Positions 1 through 10,059 of a stretch of DNA of 20,418 bases are shown in pieces. Within the stretch, counting starts at the first letter, position 1. Every line of letters starts with the position of its first letter. The translations under genes were made by a program, and so were the position numbers. A model generated the notes under the pieces. It was not told the DNA's origin and did no database searches. It worked only from the letters and a program-made list of their open reading frames with translations. The DNA is from Haplomitrium mnioides (taxonomy: Eukaryota > Marchantiophyta > Haplomitriopsida > Calobryales): contig JBNGIS010025418.1 in the NCBI GenBank assembly GCA_049999725.1, positions 1 to 20,418 of the forward strand. The letters run 5' to 3'.

Positions 1-286
1 AGCACCATGTGTACGTGCGCCTTAAGTTTGTGCAATCAAACATATTTCAAAATAGTTCCTTTGAACGTGTATTTAAACTTTTGGGCTTAGAATCGTAATC
101 AATGATAAATGTAATTTTTTGATGAAAACTTACCAGAATTTTTATGATTTTAAACAAACTCGAGTTTTCAAATGTTTTCCTTCATAAAAACTAGTAATAT
201 TGATTGATTTTGCATAATGAAATTGACCTTCGCTCTATTATGGTTGCTGAAATGACCAAAAACAAACCCAAAAAACTCATATACTT

Positions 287-386
287 NNNNNNNNNNNNNN
301 NNNNNNNNNNNNNNNNNNNNNNNNNNNNNNNNNNNNNNNNNNNNNNNNNNNNNNNNNNNNNNNNNNNNNNNNNNNNNNNNNNNNNN
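287..386. other. Assembly gap (100 N)
   Basis: Exactly 100 N, the usual placeholder for a scaffold gap of unknown size. Reading frames that cross it are meaningless. Confidence 0.98.
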
Positions 387-1080
387 GTGGCTGTTGGTGT
401 TTCTTCTATCTTGTTCAGATCAATACTCCAAGGACTCCACAAGCATCTTCGAGAAAATCTCTCTTAGAGTACTTCTCAAGTGACGTAGCTAGCATGGAAC
501 AAAAGAACCTTCAACGTATGGAATAGTATAAAACTCTAGAGGATTTTGAAATAAGGCAGGATACAAAAACTAGAAAACAATAATGAGAAGAACAACAAGG
601 GTAGAGAGACCGACGCCTAAAGAATAAGAGAGAAAGCTCTAACTTTGGATCTTTCCTCTCTTTTTATGCCCAATACTTTAACATAATAGAATGGAAACAA
701 TGATTCAATTTAACATTAAGACTATTCTTTCGGAAGTACATATCTTTTTCATTAACTTCTTTGATCTTTGTCTTCTCTCTATAACTTGAGAGTTTTTGGT
801 GTTTGCCTCTTTTTGATATGATCATTCTATAATATGTCTGGTATAGCAAGTATTCAAATCCTAAATCTACTACATATAATTCTAATATATGAGATTCTAC
901 TTAATTGAAAGAATTCTTTGTTTGTTAGTATTGTTGTATTTGTGTTGACATCGCTATTTAGGAGTTGTTTCCAAGTTGATGATGAGTTGATGTAGATCAT
1001 TCTGAGCTCCAATTCATGAGTTTGAACACTCTATAATCATATTTTGAACTCCATCTCAAGTTGTAGCAGTGAGCTTTTGA
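387..1080. other. AT-rich stretch, no recognisable feature
   Basis: I see no protein family, RNA gene or repeat that I can support here. Both strands carry frequent stops. The text could be decayed transposon or intergenic DNA. Confidence 0.5.
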
Positions 1081-1081
1081 C

Positions 1082-1324
1082 ATGATTGTGAGGTCACCAA
1101 GTATCATTGTAGATGATATTTTGGATTCTGGGCACCATGCTCAGAGAGTGCTTTTTGTTGACCTCTCACCATTGGCGTTAGTCAATGTGGTAGGTCGACC
1201 TCATGGAGCATTGCCCACACTGGTGAGTCACCCTACATCTTATGCATTTTGGGCAAGAGGTCCTGGTCTTATTTGGGATGCAACCTTGCAGAAATTGATG
1301 GAACCCAATGTCGATGTGTGTGTG

Positions 1325-1394
<70 letters not shown>

Positions 1395-1510
1395 GAATTT
1401 GCTTAAAGTCACAGATCAGCCCTAAGACCATAGGAACTAAAAAAATACAGCAAGCACCTAGGTGCGAGCAAGAGTGTAAGTGTAGTAAGTCTAGTCGTGC
1501 AACAAAGTGA
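1082..1510 (+). other. Open frame of unknown nature running through a microsatellite
   Basis: The frame is open for 142 codons. The first 80 or so residues look moderately protein-like (for example GHHAQRVLFVDLSPLALVNV) and contain no motif I recognise. The middle is an Arg-Glu run produced purely by the (AG)n repeat, and the tail is unremarkable. There is no visible promoter, intron or family match. It may be a relic of a transposon reading frame kept open by chance. I do not assign a function. Confidence 0.15.
1314..1391. repeat. Compound microsatellite (TG)n(AG)n
   Basis: A short TG/GT run at about 1314-1327 is followed by an uninterrupted AG run at about 1329-1391 (some 31 dinucleotides). 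The purity suggests recent expansion and probable length polymorphism. Confidence 0.97.
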
Positions 1511-1846
1511 ATGATAGTGGTGGGGCGGTGCCCACGAGTAAAGTAGATGCTCTCTCTAGTCTCTAAGCTCAAAATAAATTTGACAAATAGGAATAAACAT
1601 AAATAAACATAAATGAGGAGTTCCTGATGAGTATGTTAAGAGTTATGAACTTGTACGTTTATCTAGCTGGTCAGTATGTGACCAAAGGGCCCCATGTAAG
1701 CATACCCCAGCATATATATAGGGTTGATGTCCTTCACTTCGATGATGATCAAGGATCAGTTTTGCTTGTAGTTACAATTTAGACTTCCTTCGGTGTGTAG
1801 ATTTTGATGTAGGTATCACTCTTCGTGTGGTCAACTTTCTCTCTGA
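1392..1846. other. Non-coding stretch with a TATA-like site
   Basis: No gene is recognised. A CATATATATAGGG element near 1710-1722 resembles a TATA box and lies about 130 bases before the minisatellite. It could be the promoter of a lost retrotransposon LTR, but no LTR ends could be found. Confidence 0.25.
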
Positions 1847-3215
1847 TTGGTCGGGTCGAGGATCAGTTGAGCCTTTGGTTTTGGACTTCGGGTCAGAGCT
1901 TAGCTTTTGATTTAGAAGTTAGCTTCTTCAGTTCAGAAATCAGTCTCTTCGGTTCAGAAAACATAGAGAAGCCTCTTTGCTTCTTCGGTGCAAAAATCAG
2001 CCTCTTCGGTTCAAAGGTCAGCATGTTCGGTTCGGAGATCAAAATTCAAGAAACATCCCCTTCGGTTCAGAAATCAGCCTCTACCATTCAGAAATCAGCC
2101 TTCTTCAGTTTAGAGATCGGTCTTCGATGCCAAGATCATCCTTTGGTTCTTAGGTCAGCCTTCGAATAAGAGTTTGGTCTTCGGATAGTTTTTCGGTTCA
2201 AAGTTCAGTTTTCTTGGCTTGGGGTTCAGCTTTCCTATGATAGAGTTCAGCCTCTTTTGTTGGCCTATCATGTGGAATGTAGTTTTCTTCAACCTGCATT
2301 CAGGGTTCAAGAAATGACCTTCTTCCGTGATTAACCTTCCTTCGGTGCAGAAATTCGACTTCCCTTGGTTCGTAAATCCACCTTCGTTGTATTAGAGATT
2401 TGGCCTTCAGTTCTGGTTCTGGTTGCCTTCCGTTTGTGAGGGTCCAGGTCGCAATGTGAAGAGTGAGAATAGCCTTGGTTCGGAGGTCAGTTGGGTTGCT
2501 GGTGCAGGGATCAGCTTTTGGTGCAAAGTTTGGTCTTCTTTGGTCCAAATTTCATGTTTCCTTGGTTTAAGGTTCATCCTCCCCGCTTCAGGGATCATTC
2601 AGTTGTGGTTCAGAGATCAGTTTTGATTCAAAGGTCGCTTGAGCCTTTGGTTTCAGCTGTTAGGGTCAGAGCTAAACTTTTGGTTCAGAAATCAGCCTCT
2701 TTGGTTCATAAACCAGCCTCTTCGGTTCATAGATCAGTCTCTTCGGTTGAGGAAAGAAATAAATCTGCCTCTGCAGTTCAGAAATCAGCCTCTTTGGTTC
2801 AAAAGTCATCCTCTTCGGTTCGAAACTCCTTTGGTTCAGAAATCAGCCTCTTCGGTGCAGAGAACAGCCTCTTCGGTTGAGAAATCAACCACTTCGAATT
2901 GGAAATCAGAATTTGGAATTCAGCCTCTTTGATGCAGAGATCATCCTCTATAGCTCAGAAATCAGCCTCCTTCAGTTTAGAGATCAGTCTTCAGTGTCAA
3001 TATCGTCCTTTGGTTCGTAGATCAGCCTTTGGATTAGAGTTTGGTTTTTGGATTTTGGTTCAAAGTGCAGTTTTCTTGGTTCGAGGTTCGGCCTTCCCAG
3101 TTTAGAGTTCAGCCTCTTTTCATTCAGGGTTCAGCCTGTGGTTTGCAACTCCTTTGGTTCAGAGATCAGCCTCTTTAGTGCAGCCTCTTCGGTTCAGAGC
3201 TCCTTTGGTTCTCAG
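1847..3215. repeat. Degenerate 21-bp minisatellite with higher-order duplication
   Basis: The unit is close to TTCGGTTCAGAAATCAGCCT plus one base, and it recurs with point changes and partial units across about 1.4 kb. It is best preserved at 1930-2100 and 2680-2960. Because 21 is divisible by three, all frames give heptad-like peptide repeats (SASSVQK, FGSEISL or LRFRNQP depending on frame), which explains several long overlapping open frames here. A block at about 1867-2240 recurs at about 2639-3110: both copies carry GAGCCTTTGGTTT near the start and CTTCAGTTTAGAGATC near 2103 and 2970, so a larger segment was duplicated and then gained units. I see no reason to call it protein coding. Confidence 0.85.
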
Positions 3216-3265
3216 AGAGAGAGAATAGAATAGAATAGAATTCTCTCAGAGAGGGCGGGGGGGGT
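3216..3265. repeat. Low-complexity junction: (TAGAA)n, AG run, poly-G
   Basis: Four TAGAA units near 3225-3242 sit between two CTCAGAGAG blocks, followed by GGGCGGGGGGGG at 3252-3263. This marks the join between the minisatellite and the gypsy remnant. Confidence 0.7.
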
Positions 3266-3289
3266 CTTCCACTAGTACCATTGGCATTG

Positions 3290-4272
3290 CATTTGTTGTT
3301 GAGATTGAGCGACGCAATGTGCTGAGACAAGCCATGGATTTGAACTGTCTTGCTTGGATTTGTGAGCTTGGGAGTAGTTGAACAACGCATGATGCGATCT
3401 TCTAAGATGACCAACTTTCCGATAGTCAGCATGCAGCTTTTAGGGGCAATCAAGGTTATTGATGGGGGTGTAGTGTCAAGTACTAAGGAGGCTCTTTATG
3501 AGCTAATCCACACCTCTTAAATTGCAACAAGTCATTTTTTTGACGATCAGATTTCAACCCAAGTGAGTAATAGTTGAGCGGATCATGATTCAGATCTCAC
3601 TTCACCACATCACATTTCAGCCATTCTGATTTCAGCAAAGCCAGATGTGAAGCAAGAAGATCACTTGACTCTTGCGGAGAAATGGGTGACACAAGTTGGA
3701 CGGTAGTTGACAAGAGGTCAAAGTGTAGAGGTACATCCTTTTTTGTGTGGTTGTTCATATTGATTTGCTTTTAGTATAAAGAGACTAGGGACCTTGAGAG
3801 GACCAAGCATCTAGATTGAGTTAGCTATGGTGTGGTGGAGAAAGGGTTGATACAAACCAAGATGCGAGATTTGTTGGAAGTTGGAGCAATGAAGGTGTCT
3901 TATGGTGAACATGGATCTGCCACAATTATGGCAGTCAAGAAGAATGTGCATGGAAACTACACTGATTGAAGAATGTGTAGTAATTATCGTCATACCAATT
4001 GGCAGACCAAGTCTGATAAATATGCTATGCCTACACCAGAGGAGATGTTTGATACGATTGGGCATGCTAAGATCTTTAGCTCATTGGATTTGAGAGCAAG
4101 GTACCATCAGTTAACATTGAGGCAAGCGAACAATGCCAATACAACATTTTGGAGTATTGAACACATAGGAAGGACCAATTATATCAATGGTTCTTCTAAC
4201 CATTTGGGTTGAAGAATAAGCGAGTTGAATTCAATAGGGTGATGGACAAAGTTCTTGTAGGCTTAGACTTTG
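3290..4272 (+). pseudogene. Ty3/gypsy element A1: pol N-terminal part and reverse transcriptase, first segment
   Basis: This is the start of the surviving pol of copy A1. The stretch 3290-3800 is a heavily broken spacer, with fragments in two frames such as MDLNCLAWICELG and LTLAEKWVTQVG. From about 3815 one frame gives a recognisable RT: the conserved block around YAMPTPEEMFDTIGHAKIFS, then SSLDLRARYHQL, which holds the first catalytic Asp (codon 4087-4089). A frameshift near 4190 leads to PFGLKNKRVEFNRVMDKVL. Stops are present near 3816, 3968 and 4198. Gag, protease and the 5' LTR are not visible, so the copy is truncated on the left at the minisatellite. The segment ends where a solo LTR interrupts it. 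It belongs to Ty3/gypsy (Metaviridae-like) and is inactive. Confidence 0.88.
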
Positions 4273-4649
4273 TATAATAGTACAAGCATAAGGTTGTGCT
4301 ATTTATAAGAAAATAGAGAGGTCTGAAAGAAGTGGTAGAGAGTCACTTTTAAGGTTGAGATAAGAATACTTGCCTTCAAAATCACTTTTAGTAGAGAATC
4401 ACTTTTAGGGTTGAAATTAGAAGTGACTTGTAAGTAAAGACCCTCTTCTCTTGTATAAATAAAAGGTCTTCTTAGCCTCACTCATCATTTTGGAGTTCTT
4501 CTCAATTCAATTTGTCTCTTCGGTTGCTTGGCTTTGGTTAGTACTCTTGAATTTTGTTTTCTTATTAATAAGCTTTGAGTTGTATAACTCTATTGGAGTT
4601 ATCTTGAAGTTGTTACTCATTTGGAAGTTGGTCTTTGAGTTCTTTTACA
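4273..4649 (+). mobile_element. Solo LTR (377 bp) inserted in the RT domain of A1
   Basis: The RT frame breaks after GLDF and resumes at KCYID 377 bases later. The insert is flanked by the direct repeat CTTTG (4268-4272 and 4650-4654; the match extends to ACTTTGT on both sides), as expected for a 5-bp target duplication. It ends in CA and starts TATAATAG, consistent with an original TG changed to TA. It holds a TATA box (TATAAATA, 4454-4461) overlapping an AATAAAA signal, and an imperfect internal direct repeat of about 31 bp (near 4335 and 4391). No primer site, coding region or second LTR is present, so a solo LTR formed by recombination fits best. A tiny TRIM-like element is the alternative. 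The family is unrelated to the A LTR further right. Confidence 0.82.
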
Positions 4650-5640
4650 CTTTGTCAAGTGTTACATTGATGGTATTATGGTATATTTAGCACATGTGGA
4701 CGAGCATTGGAGGCATCTACAAGTGGTGTTTGACAAGCTCAAGTAACACGAGTTGAAGCTGCATTTAAGCAAGTGCAAATTTGACCAAGACGAGATTGAG
4801 TATCTGGGACACACTATCTATCCAAGATGGTTGGGTGTGCATCAAACTAAGGTGAGTGTCATTGTTGATATTCCACAACTCACTAATGTGAGTGAAGTTT
4901 GTGCATTTTTTGGATTGGTTGGTTACTATAAGAAATATGTGAAATGTTTCTACAAGATTGCCAAGCCCTTGACTATGCTCACAAAGCTGGATCAAGAATG
5001 GATTTGGGGTGAAGACCAAGAGAGGGCTTTCCAAGAGTTGAAAGGTAGATTGATTTCTGCACCTGTTTTGAAGAGACCTCTTACAGAGCGACTGTTTCAG
5101 CTTCTCACTGATTGGAGTAGAGTAGGGCTAAGTGCGGTGCTAGTCCAAAACGATGGTAAAGGAGAGGAGTTTGTTGTAGCCTTTGCAAGTAGATTGAACA
5201 ATTTGGTTGAGGCTAAGTATAGCTCCTATAAGGGAGAGTGTTTGGCAGCAATGTGGGCTGTAGTATAATTTCATTGTTGTTTGTTTAGTACTCCGTTCAC
5301 TTTGGTCACAAACATCATCAACCTCGCAAATAGTTGATGGAATTTGATGAACTCATAGACAAGCTTTCTACATGGGCATTGTTGTTGTAGAAGTACAACT
5401 TCTAGGTCGTTCATAGGCCTTGTACAACCAACTTGGATGCAGATAGATTGAGCCATAACCCATCCACAAGCCATGATTAGACTGGTGTGAGTTAGCATGA
5501 GGAGTTCGATAAAGAGATGGTATACGTTGGCATGCATCTCCCTTTCTTTCTTGAATGCCAACTTGGACTAGATTGGTGGCTGACCTTACCGATAAAGTTG
5601 TTGTTGAGACCTCAACATGAGACAAAGTTGACTATTCTAA
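4650..5640 (+). pseudogene. Ty3/gypsy element A1: RT second segment and RNase H
   Basis: RT resumes with the active-site box reading YIDG instead of YIDD (Gly codon 4672-4674), a loss of the second catalytic Asp. The thumb/connection follows (HLSKCKFDQDEIEYLGHTIY, then FFGLVGYYKKYVKCF) and then RNase H from about 5060: the TDWS box has its Asp, and YSSYKGECLAAMWAV carries the conserved Glu. A stop at 5266 and a decayed tail follow, where the usual TDHxxL Asp box reads TNIINL. The linker to about 5640 is full of stops. One clean frame covers 4753-5268. The order RT, RNase H, integrase is that of Ty3/gypsy rather than Ty1/copia. Confidence 0.9.
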
Positions 5641-5685
5641 CTTGGATCAAGATACTCACAATGATGGGCATTTGATGGAGTATCT

Positions 5686-6862
5686 ATGTACAAGTCTATT
5701 AGTGGATGGCTTGATGCTAAAGAGAGAGATAGAGTCCAACAACAAGCCAAGAGATTAAGATGGGAAGGGGCTCAGATTTTGCAAGTTTGGACTAATAGAA
5801 AGGTACGTATCATATCTAAGCCAATGCAGTGTTTGGCGCTAGTGCAATATGCTCATAAGGAATTAGGACATTTTGGGGTGAAGTGCAAATACAACTTGTT
5901 GCAGACACAATATTGGTGGCAGAGCATGAATCCCGATGTACAACAATGGGTCGCCAAGTGTGTGGTGTGTGATAGAATTTGAGCATTGTTAAATGCTCCC
6001 ACTCCGCAATTGCAACCACTACCTATCACGGATTTGGGATATCATTGGAGTTTGGATTTTGCAAGTTCCTTGTCTTTGACCCAATGACACAATAGGTATG
6101 TGTTGGTGATGGTGGAGCATTTCTCCAACTAGATTGAGTTGGTAGCATTACTAGACAAGACCATCATAGGAGCGGCTATTACTTTCTTGTTTCAAGCTCT
6201 TAGTCATTTTGGAGCACCTACCGAAGTGTTGACAGATCAAGGTACAAAATTTTGAGGTGAGTTTGAAGTTTTATGTGAGCAAGCTCTCATTAATCACCGT
6301 ACTACTTCTAGAGATTATCTTGAAGTAGATGGGTTGGCTAAGCAAGTGGTTCAAATGATGAAGAGAGCATTGCGCAAGTATAACTTGCAAACTACTCGCT
6401 ATAGAGATTGGGATCTCTAACTATAGTAGCTTGCTATATGCTACAAGTTTAGCAAGCATACAACCTTGGCCTCTTTTTCACCTTATTTTCTACTATATAG
6501 GAGGGAACCTTATTTACCCTCTTCCATTTGATGGGATGTCACAATGGCTGTAAATTTGAATGACCTAGATGTCTACGTATAAGTATGTTCACATAGAGCT
6601 TGGGTGTTTGAGAGAGTTATGCCCATGGCATTTGACAACCTTTCCATTGCTCAGCATCATGATGCTTTACGTTATGCTACCATATGTGGAGGTGGATATT
6701 GCATTAGGATTCAAAGGTTTCATCTTGGTGATTATGTGTATTTGTAGGAAACAACACCCATGACGCTTGATGTCACTATTGCGCGTCAGATTTTGCGTGT
6801 ACATGAGGTACTGCATTTGGGAGTTTTGCAGCTAGAGGGACTTGATGGTATGTGCAAAATTG
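5686..6862 (+). pseudogene. Ty3/gypsy element A1: H2C2 zinc finger, integrase core and C-terminal region
   Basis: The frame 5686-5982 ends in an H2C2 zinc-binding module (HKELGHFG, then CVVCDR). The integrase core follows, with stops: the first Asp is in WSLDF (codon 6055-6057), the second in LTDQGTKF (6235-6237), and the third acidic position reads Lys (codon 6340-6342, in GLAKQVVQ) where Glu is expected. The core therefore reads D, D, K. The C-terminal region runs on as MKRALRKY (near 6360), FSPYFLLY (near 6476), VMPMAFDNL (near 6619) and LGDYVYL (near 6725). The same C-terminal stretch is found in copy A2 on the other strand, where the Glu is retained. This copy is non-functional. Confidence 0.9.
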
Positions 6863-7075
6863 TGCACCTTGTCACCTTCTGAACATTGATGGCACTATGG
6901 ACCCAAGTGTGGCATAGGTTCTTGCAGGTTTGAGATGTATATTATGTGGTTCTGTTACGGGAGCAGCCACTATATTGATTTGTGACAAATGTTTTAAAAG
7001 ATGGCATATGTCATGTTTGATGCCTCTATTGGTTACTATTCCTAACGAATCATGGTTCTTTCCTAACTATTCATT
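6862..7075 (+). pseudogene. PHD-type zinc finger at the C-terminus of A1 pol (degenerate)
   Basis: After a frameshift relative to integrase, the frame reads a lead-in (NCAPCHLLNIDGTMDPSVA) and then ligands spaced C-x2-C-x11-C-x2-C-x4-H-x2-C-x14-F-x2-Y (first Cys 6936-6938; CDKC at 6981-6992; WHMSC at 7002-7016; WFFPNY at 7053-7070). This is the PHD spacing (C4HC3) with the last two Cys lost to Phe and Tyr. Copy A2 keeps CPHC at that place, which confirms the original pattern. PHD fingers usually read histone H3 tails, so a role in choosing integration sites, parallel to the chromodomain of chromoviruses, is a reasonable inference. Confidence 0.72.
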
Positions 7076-7231
7076 GAACAACTAGTTTCCATTCAATTTT
7101 AAGGTTGGTATAGATTATAAGAGGTGAACAATGGTGCTCCATTGCACCCGACCTCTTAGTCTTTGCATCAGTAGTTGTATATTAATTTTCTAAGAGATAA
7201 ATGGCTAGCTAGTGTTAGGGAACTTGACCAC

Positions 7232-7246
7232 TAGCTAGGGGGCGAT
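7232..7246 (+). promoter_or_regulatory. Polypurine-tract-like primer site before the A1 3' LTR
   Basis: TAGCTAGGGGGCGAT lies immediately before the TG of the LTR. The matching site of copy A2 (- strand, about 11950-11963) reads TAGCTAGAGAGATGAT. The position and purine content fit the plus-strand primer of an LTR element. Confidence 0.55.
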
Positions 7247-7354
7247 TGTAAGGTCTCATGCATTGTATGTCCATGAGACTCAATTATTTGTTATTCTTTG
7301 TTGTATGTTTGTAGATGTCATAGAATGTGTGTGTGGATGATGCAGTTATGTAAG

Positions 7355-7403
<49 letters not shown>

Positions 7404-7413
7404 NNNNNNNNNN

Positions 7414-7473
<60 letters not shown>

Positions 7474-7851
7474 GACAATTGTCACACCATTCCATGTAGA
7501 TTTCTATTTTTAGGTATTTTGAGTTTTTTGTCTTTTTGTGCCTAAGTATATAATGCAATGTCTTCTCATCAAAAAGTTATCTTTCGATGTCATATATGAA
7601 CCAAAAGGAGAGCTAAGGTATTGCAGCTCTTGGAGAAGCATTGATTTCTTGTGAGCAAAGGTGCGCTGATTCAGATATCAAAACGATCAATCATAATTTC
7701 TTGAAAAGATATCACTTGAGAAAAGCATTATGAGGTCTCATGCATTGTATGTGCATGAGACTCAATTGTTTGTTGTTTTCTATTATATGTTTTTAGATGT
7801 CATGGAATGTGTATGGACGATGTAGTTGTGTAAGTGATGTGTATGCACACA
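7247..7851 (+). mobile_element. 3' LTR of gypsy element A1
   Basis: It begins TGTAAGGTCTCATGC (TGTGAGG in A2) and ends in GTATGCACACA. The first ~115 bp recur at 7729-7851, so the LTR has near-identical ends in direct orientation. A (TA)n(CA)n microsatellite at 7357-7473 with a 10-N gap has expanded inside it. The right end is supported by copy A2, whose LTR stops at the same motif (11472) where a different element starts. Both A copies show the same two-ended design, which argues against an accidental tandem LTR. Confidence 0.72.
7357..7473. repeat. (TA)n(CA)n microsatellite with internal 10-N gap
   Basis: Alternating AT runs from about 7357 to 7403 and 7414 to 7460, then CA to 7473. N fill 7404-7413, so the true length is unknown. 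It lies within the A1 LTR and is absent from the A2 LTR at the same place. Confidence 0.97.
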
Positions 7852-9875
7852 ATATAATTGGTATAGGGTTATTTCTACTTTGTTTTGTACACAATGCTAA
7901 ACATTGGTTCTTCAAAAAGGTGTAACGTTGGATGACTAGGACACTTGTTCATAATCGATTCCTAGCTACTAAAGTCATTCTGGTATTATCTTGTTCATGA
8001 AGAAGTAGCGATTCCAACGATGATTTTGCAATTCTTTATTGCAAAAGGTACAAGCTTACGAATCACAAATCGAGGCAGCCATCCACTTAGTAGGAGAGGA
8101 CTTTGAGTGCACAATCCTATGATGTTGAAGGATGTAGTAAGAAGAGTTCCAAGATTATGTGATTCGAACCAAAGGTGATTTATAAATCTTAAACATCCTT
8201 GGAGTGTAACAATCTAGTCGAATAGTGCACACTATGTAATTTCCACATTGGAAGAATGAATTGGGCGCATTATACATAGTTGTTTGCTTATCATTGGGTC
8301 TGACATACTCCATACAATCTATCAAAAGGTAGGAAAAAATAAGTACTTGGATATTTGGCTATGTCTTAAAGTCAAAAAGTGGGCTACTATGGGCCAATAA
8401 TGGTTTCTATATCAAAAGATTGTTGACTATGTTACTAAGAAAACTTTGGGCTTGACAATTTGGGCTATCAGGTAGGCATAAAACACTAAGGTTTGGGATA
8501 GGAATCTACTAACTTTGGGTTTGACTATTTGGGCTATCGGGCAAGCGTAAAATGGTAAGGTTTGGGAATGAAATCTAGTGAAACTTTGGGTTTGACTATT
8601 CGAGCTATAGAGCGGGCATGAAATGTTAAGGTTTAGGAATGGAATCTAGTGAAACTTTGAGTCTAACAACCCAGTATGTCTTATTTGGTGCTATTGAGTG
8701 CGACAATTAAGCTATCCTATTGAAGACGTTGTCAGCCGGCTTTGATCTATTGGTCCAAGAGAAGGAAGTCTAAGGTAAAAGTCCACGTTGGTCTATGAAG
8801 TCACAATTGAGTTCTATCATCTAAACTCAGGTGAAGTCAACTTTGGGAGTCTCACATCTGTTAGGAATCTATAATAGTTCTTATCTCAAAGGGTATCTGA
8901 TGTCTAATGTTGGGGTTAGGATTCCAAAAGGATGGGAATTTGGCTTGGGTAACTATCGGAGAACCTTGATATTGAGTCAGATGTCAATAGTACTAGTTGT
9001 TTTGTCATGAAGGTCCAACTTTCGCTTTGAAGATGACATCAAATAGCATGCACAAACCAATTACAAGGAACAGACCTATGGTTAGTATTATGGAATGGTA
9101 ATTAACAAATACAATCAATGAGGTACAACTACCAATTTACAAAATTCACTTAGTATTAGGACTTCGTGTGGTTTCTCCGGACTGGGTAAAATTTGGATAT
9201 CTTATGGGTATTTTGAAGAATCATAAGACCAAAAAGGTCGATAACTAATCTATGTTTGATAAAGGAATAGACTTCAAAACTTTGGACAGATTGATATAGG
9301 TTTGATACTAGAATTCAAAAGGTGGTTTGATACTATAGGAACAAGCTGAGACTAACAAACTAATTGCTCCGGATTCTTTGGGAGTTGAAGTATGAATCAA
9401 TTGTGAAAGAGAACCAAGGAATTACGTTCCTACTAATTGACTGGAATCTTGATTGTCGAGAAAGATAGGACAACATACTGATTAATCCTATAAAATTTGG
9501 GATATGCTATGATTTAAACTATATGCTATGTCAGTTCCAAAGAAGACAAGAAGATGCTAGATGTCGCAAACCTACTCATTCAAACAAGTAGTGGGGTGCA
9601 AACTATAGAGGCAAAACTCAACACTTTATAATTAATCAATTAGTCTTCAATCAAGTCATTAATAGGAGTAGCATAAGACTATCAATTAAGCTCTTAAGCA
9701 AATCAAGTTGAGTTCTAGATCTCTAAAATCAAGATTTGGTTAACACTTAGACTACGATCTTTATCTTGGTTCAACTTATACTGGAGCAATGACAGAAAAC
9801 AAATGTGACGATAATGATGGTTGGAAGAACAACATATCATAGCAAGTAAGGTGGACTTATTTTTCTAATATAGTA
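7852..9875. other. Non-coding interval between A1 and element B
   Basis: Neither strand shows a protein motif I recognise, and stops are dense. The only internal structure I see is the 70-bp tandem repeat listed separately. If the purine tract at 9876-9893 is B's primer site, some or all of this interval is B's 3' LTR read on the - strand, but I could not find its far end. Confidence 0.45.
8441..8660. repeat. 70-bp tandem repeat, three copies plus a start of a fourth
   Basis: AAACTTTGGG recurs at 8441, about 8511, 8581 and (as AAACTTTGA) 8652, each followed by CTTGAC or TTTGAC, GGGCTAT-like and AAGGTTTGGGA-like blocks. The copies differ by scattered substitutions, so the duplication is old. 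It may lie in an LTR or leader, where such repeats often modulate transcription. Confidence 0.85.
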
Positions 9876-9893
9876 CCTTCTTTTCTTCCCTCC
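9876..9893 (-). promoter_or_regulatory. Candidate polypurine tract of element B
   Basis: On the - strand this reads GGAGGGAAGAAAAGAAGG, an uninterrupted purine run about 165 bases past the last recognisable integrase residues of B. This is the position expected for the 3' LTR primer site. The next bases (TACTATATT) could be a TG start changed to TA. Without a second LTR this stays tentative. Confidence 0.35.
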
Positions 9894-10059
9894 GATAACT
9901 AAAACAAAACTTATACGCAATTGACCGTAGGAAATGATGCAACAATTGAGAAGTAGACTCCTTTTTCTTTATCTAAAATCTTTTTTTTTTTTAAACTCTA
10001 CAATGCGTATACATTAGATAAAAATTTAATATGTAAAGAAAAAGTTACAAACTCAGATG

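Noticed and set aside
1240-1572. Open frame with a long Ser-Leu run on the - strand
   Set aside because: It is produced by the (AG)n microsatellite read in reverse and has no protein-like flanks.
2491-2880. Open frames with heptad repeats in the minisatellite
   Set aside because: Several overlapping frames are open at once, as expected from a 21-bp unit, and none shows a start, splice or domain context.
7284-7558. Tyr-Ile repeat frames
   Set aside because: They are translations of the (TA)n microsatellite and cross an N gap.
7729-7851. A second, separate tandem LTR
   Set aside because: A1 and A2 both carry the block ending at the same motif, so it is more likely a built-in part of one LTR. 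Intact copies would settle it.
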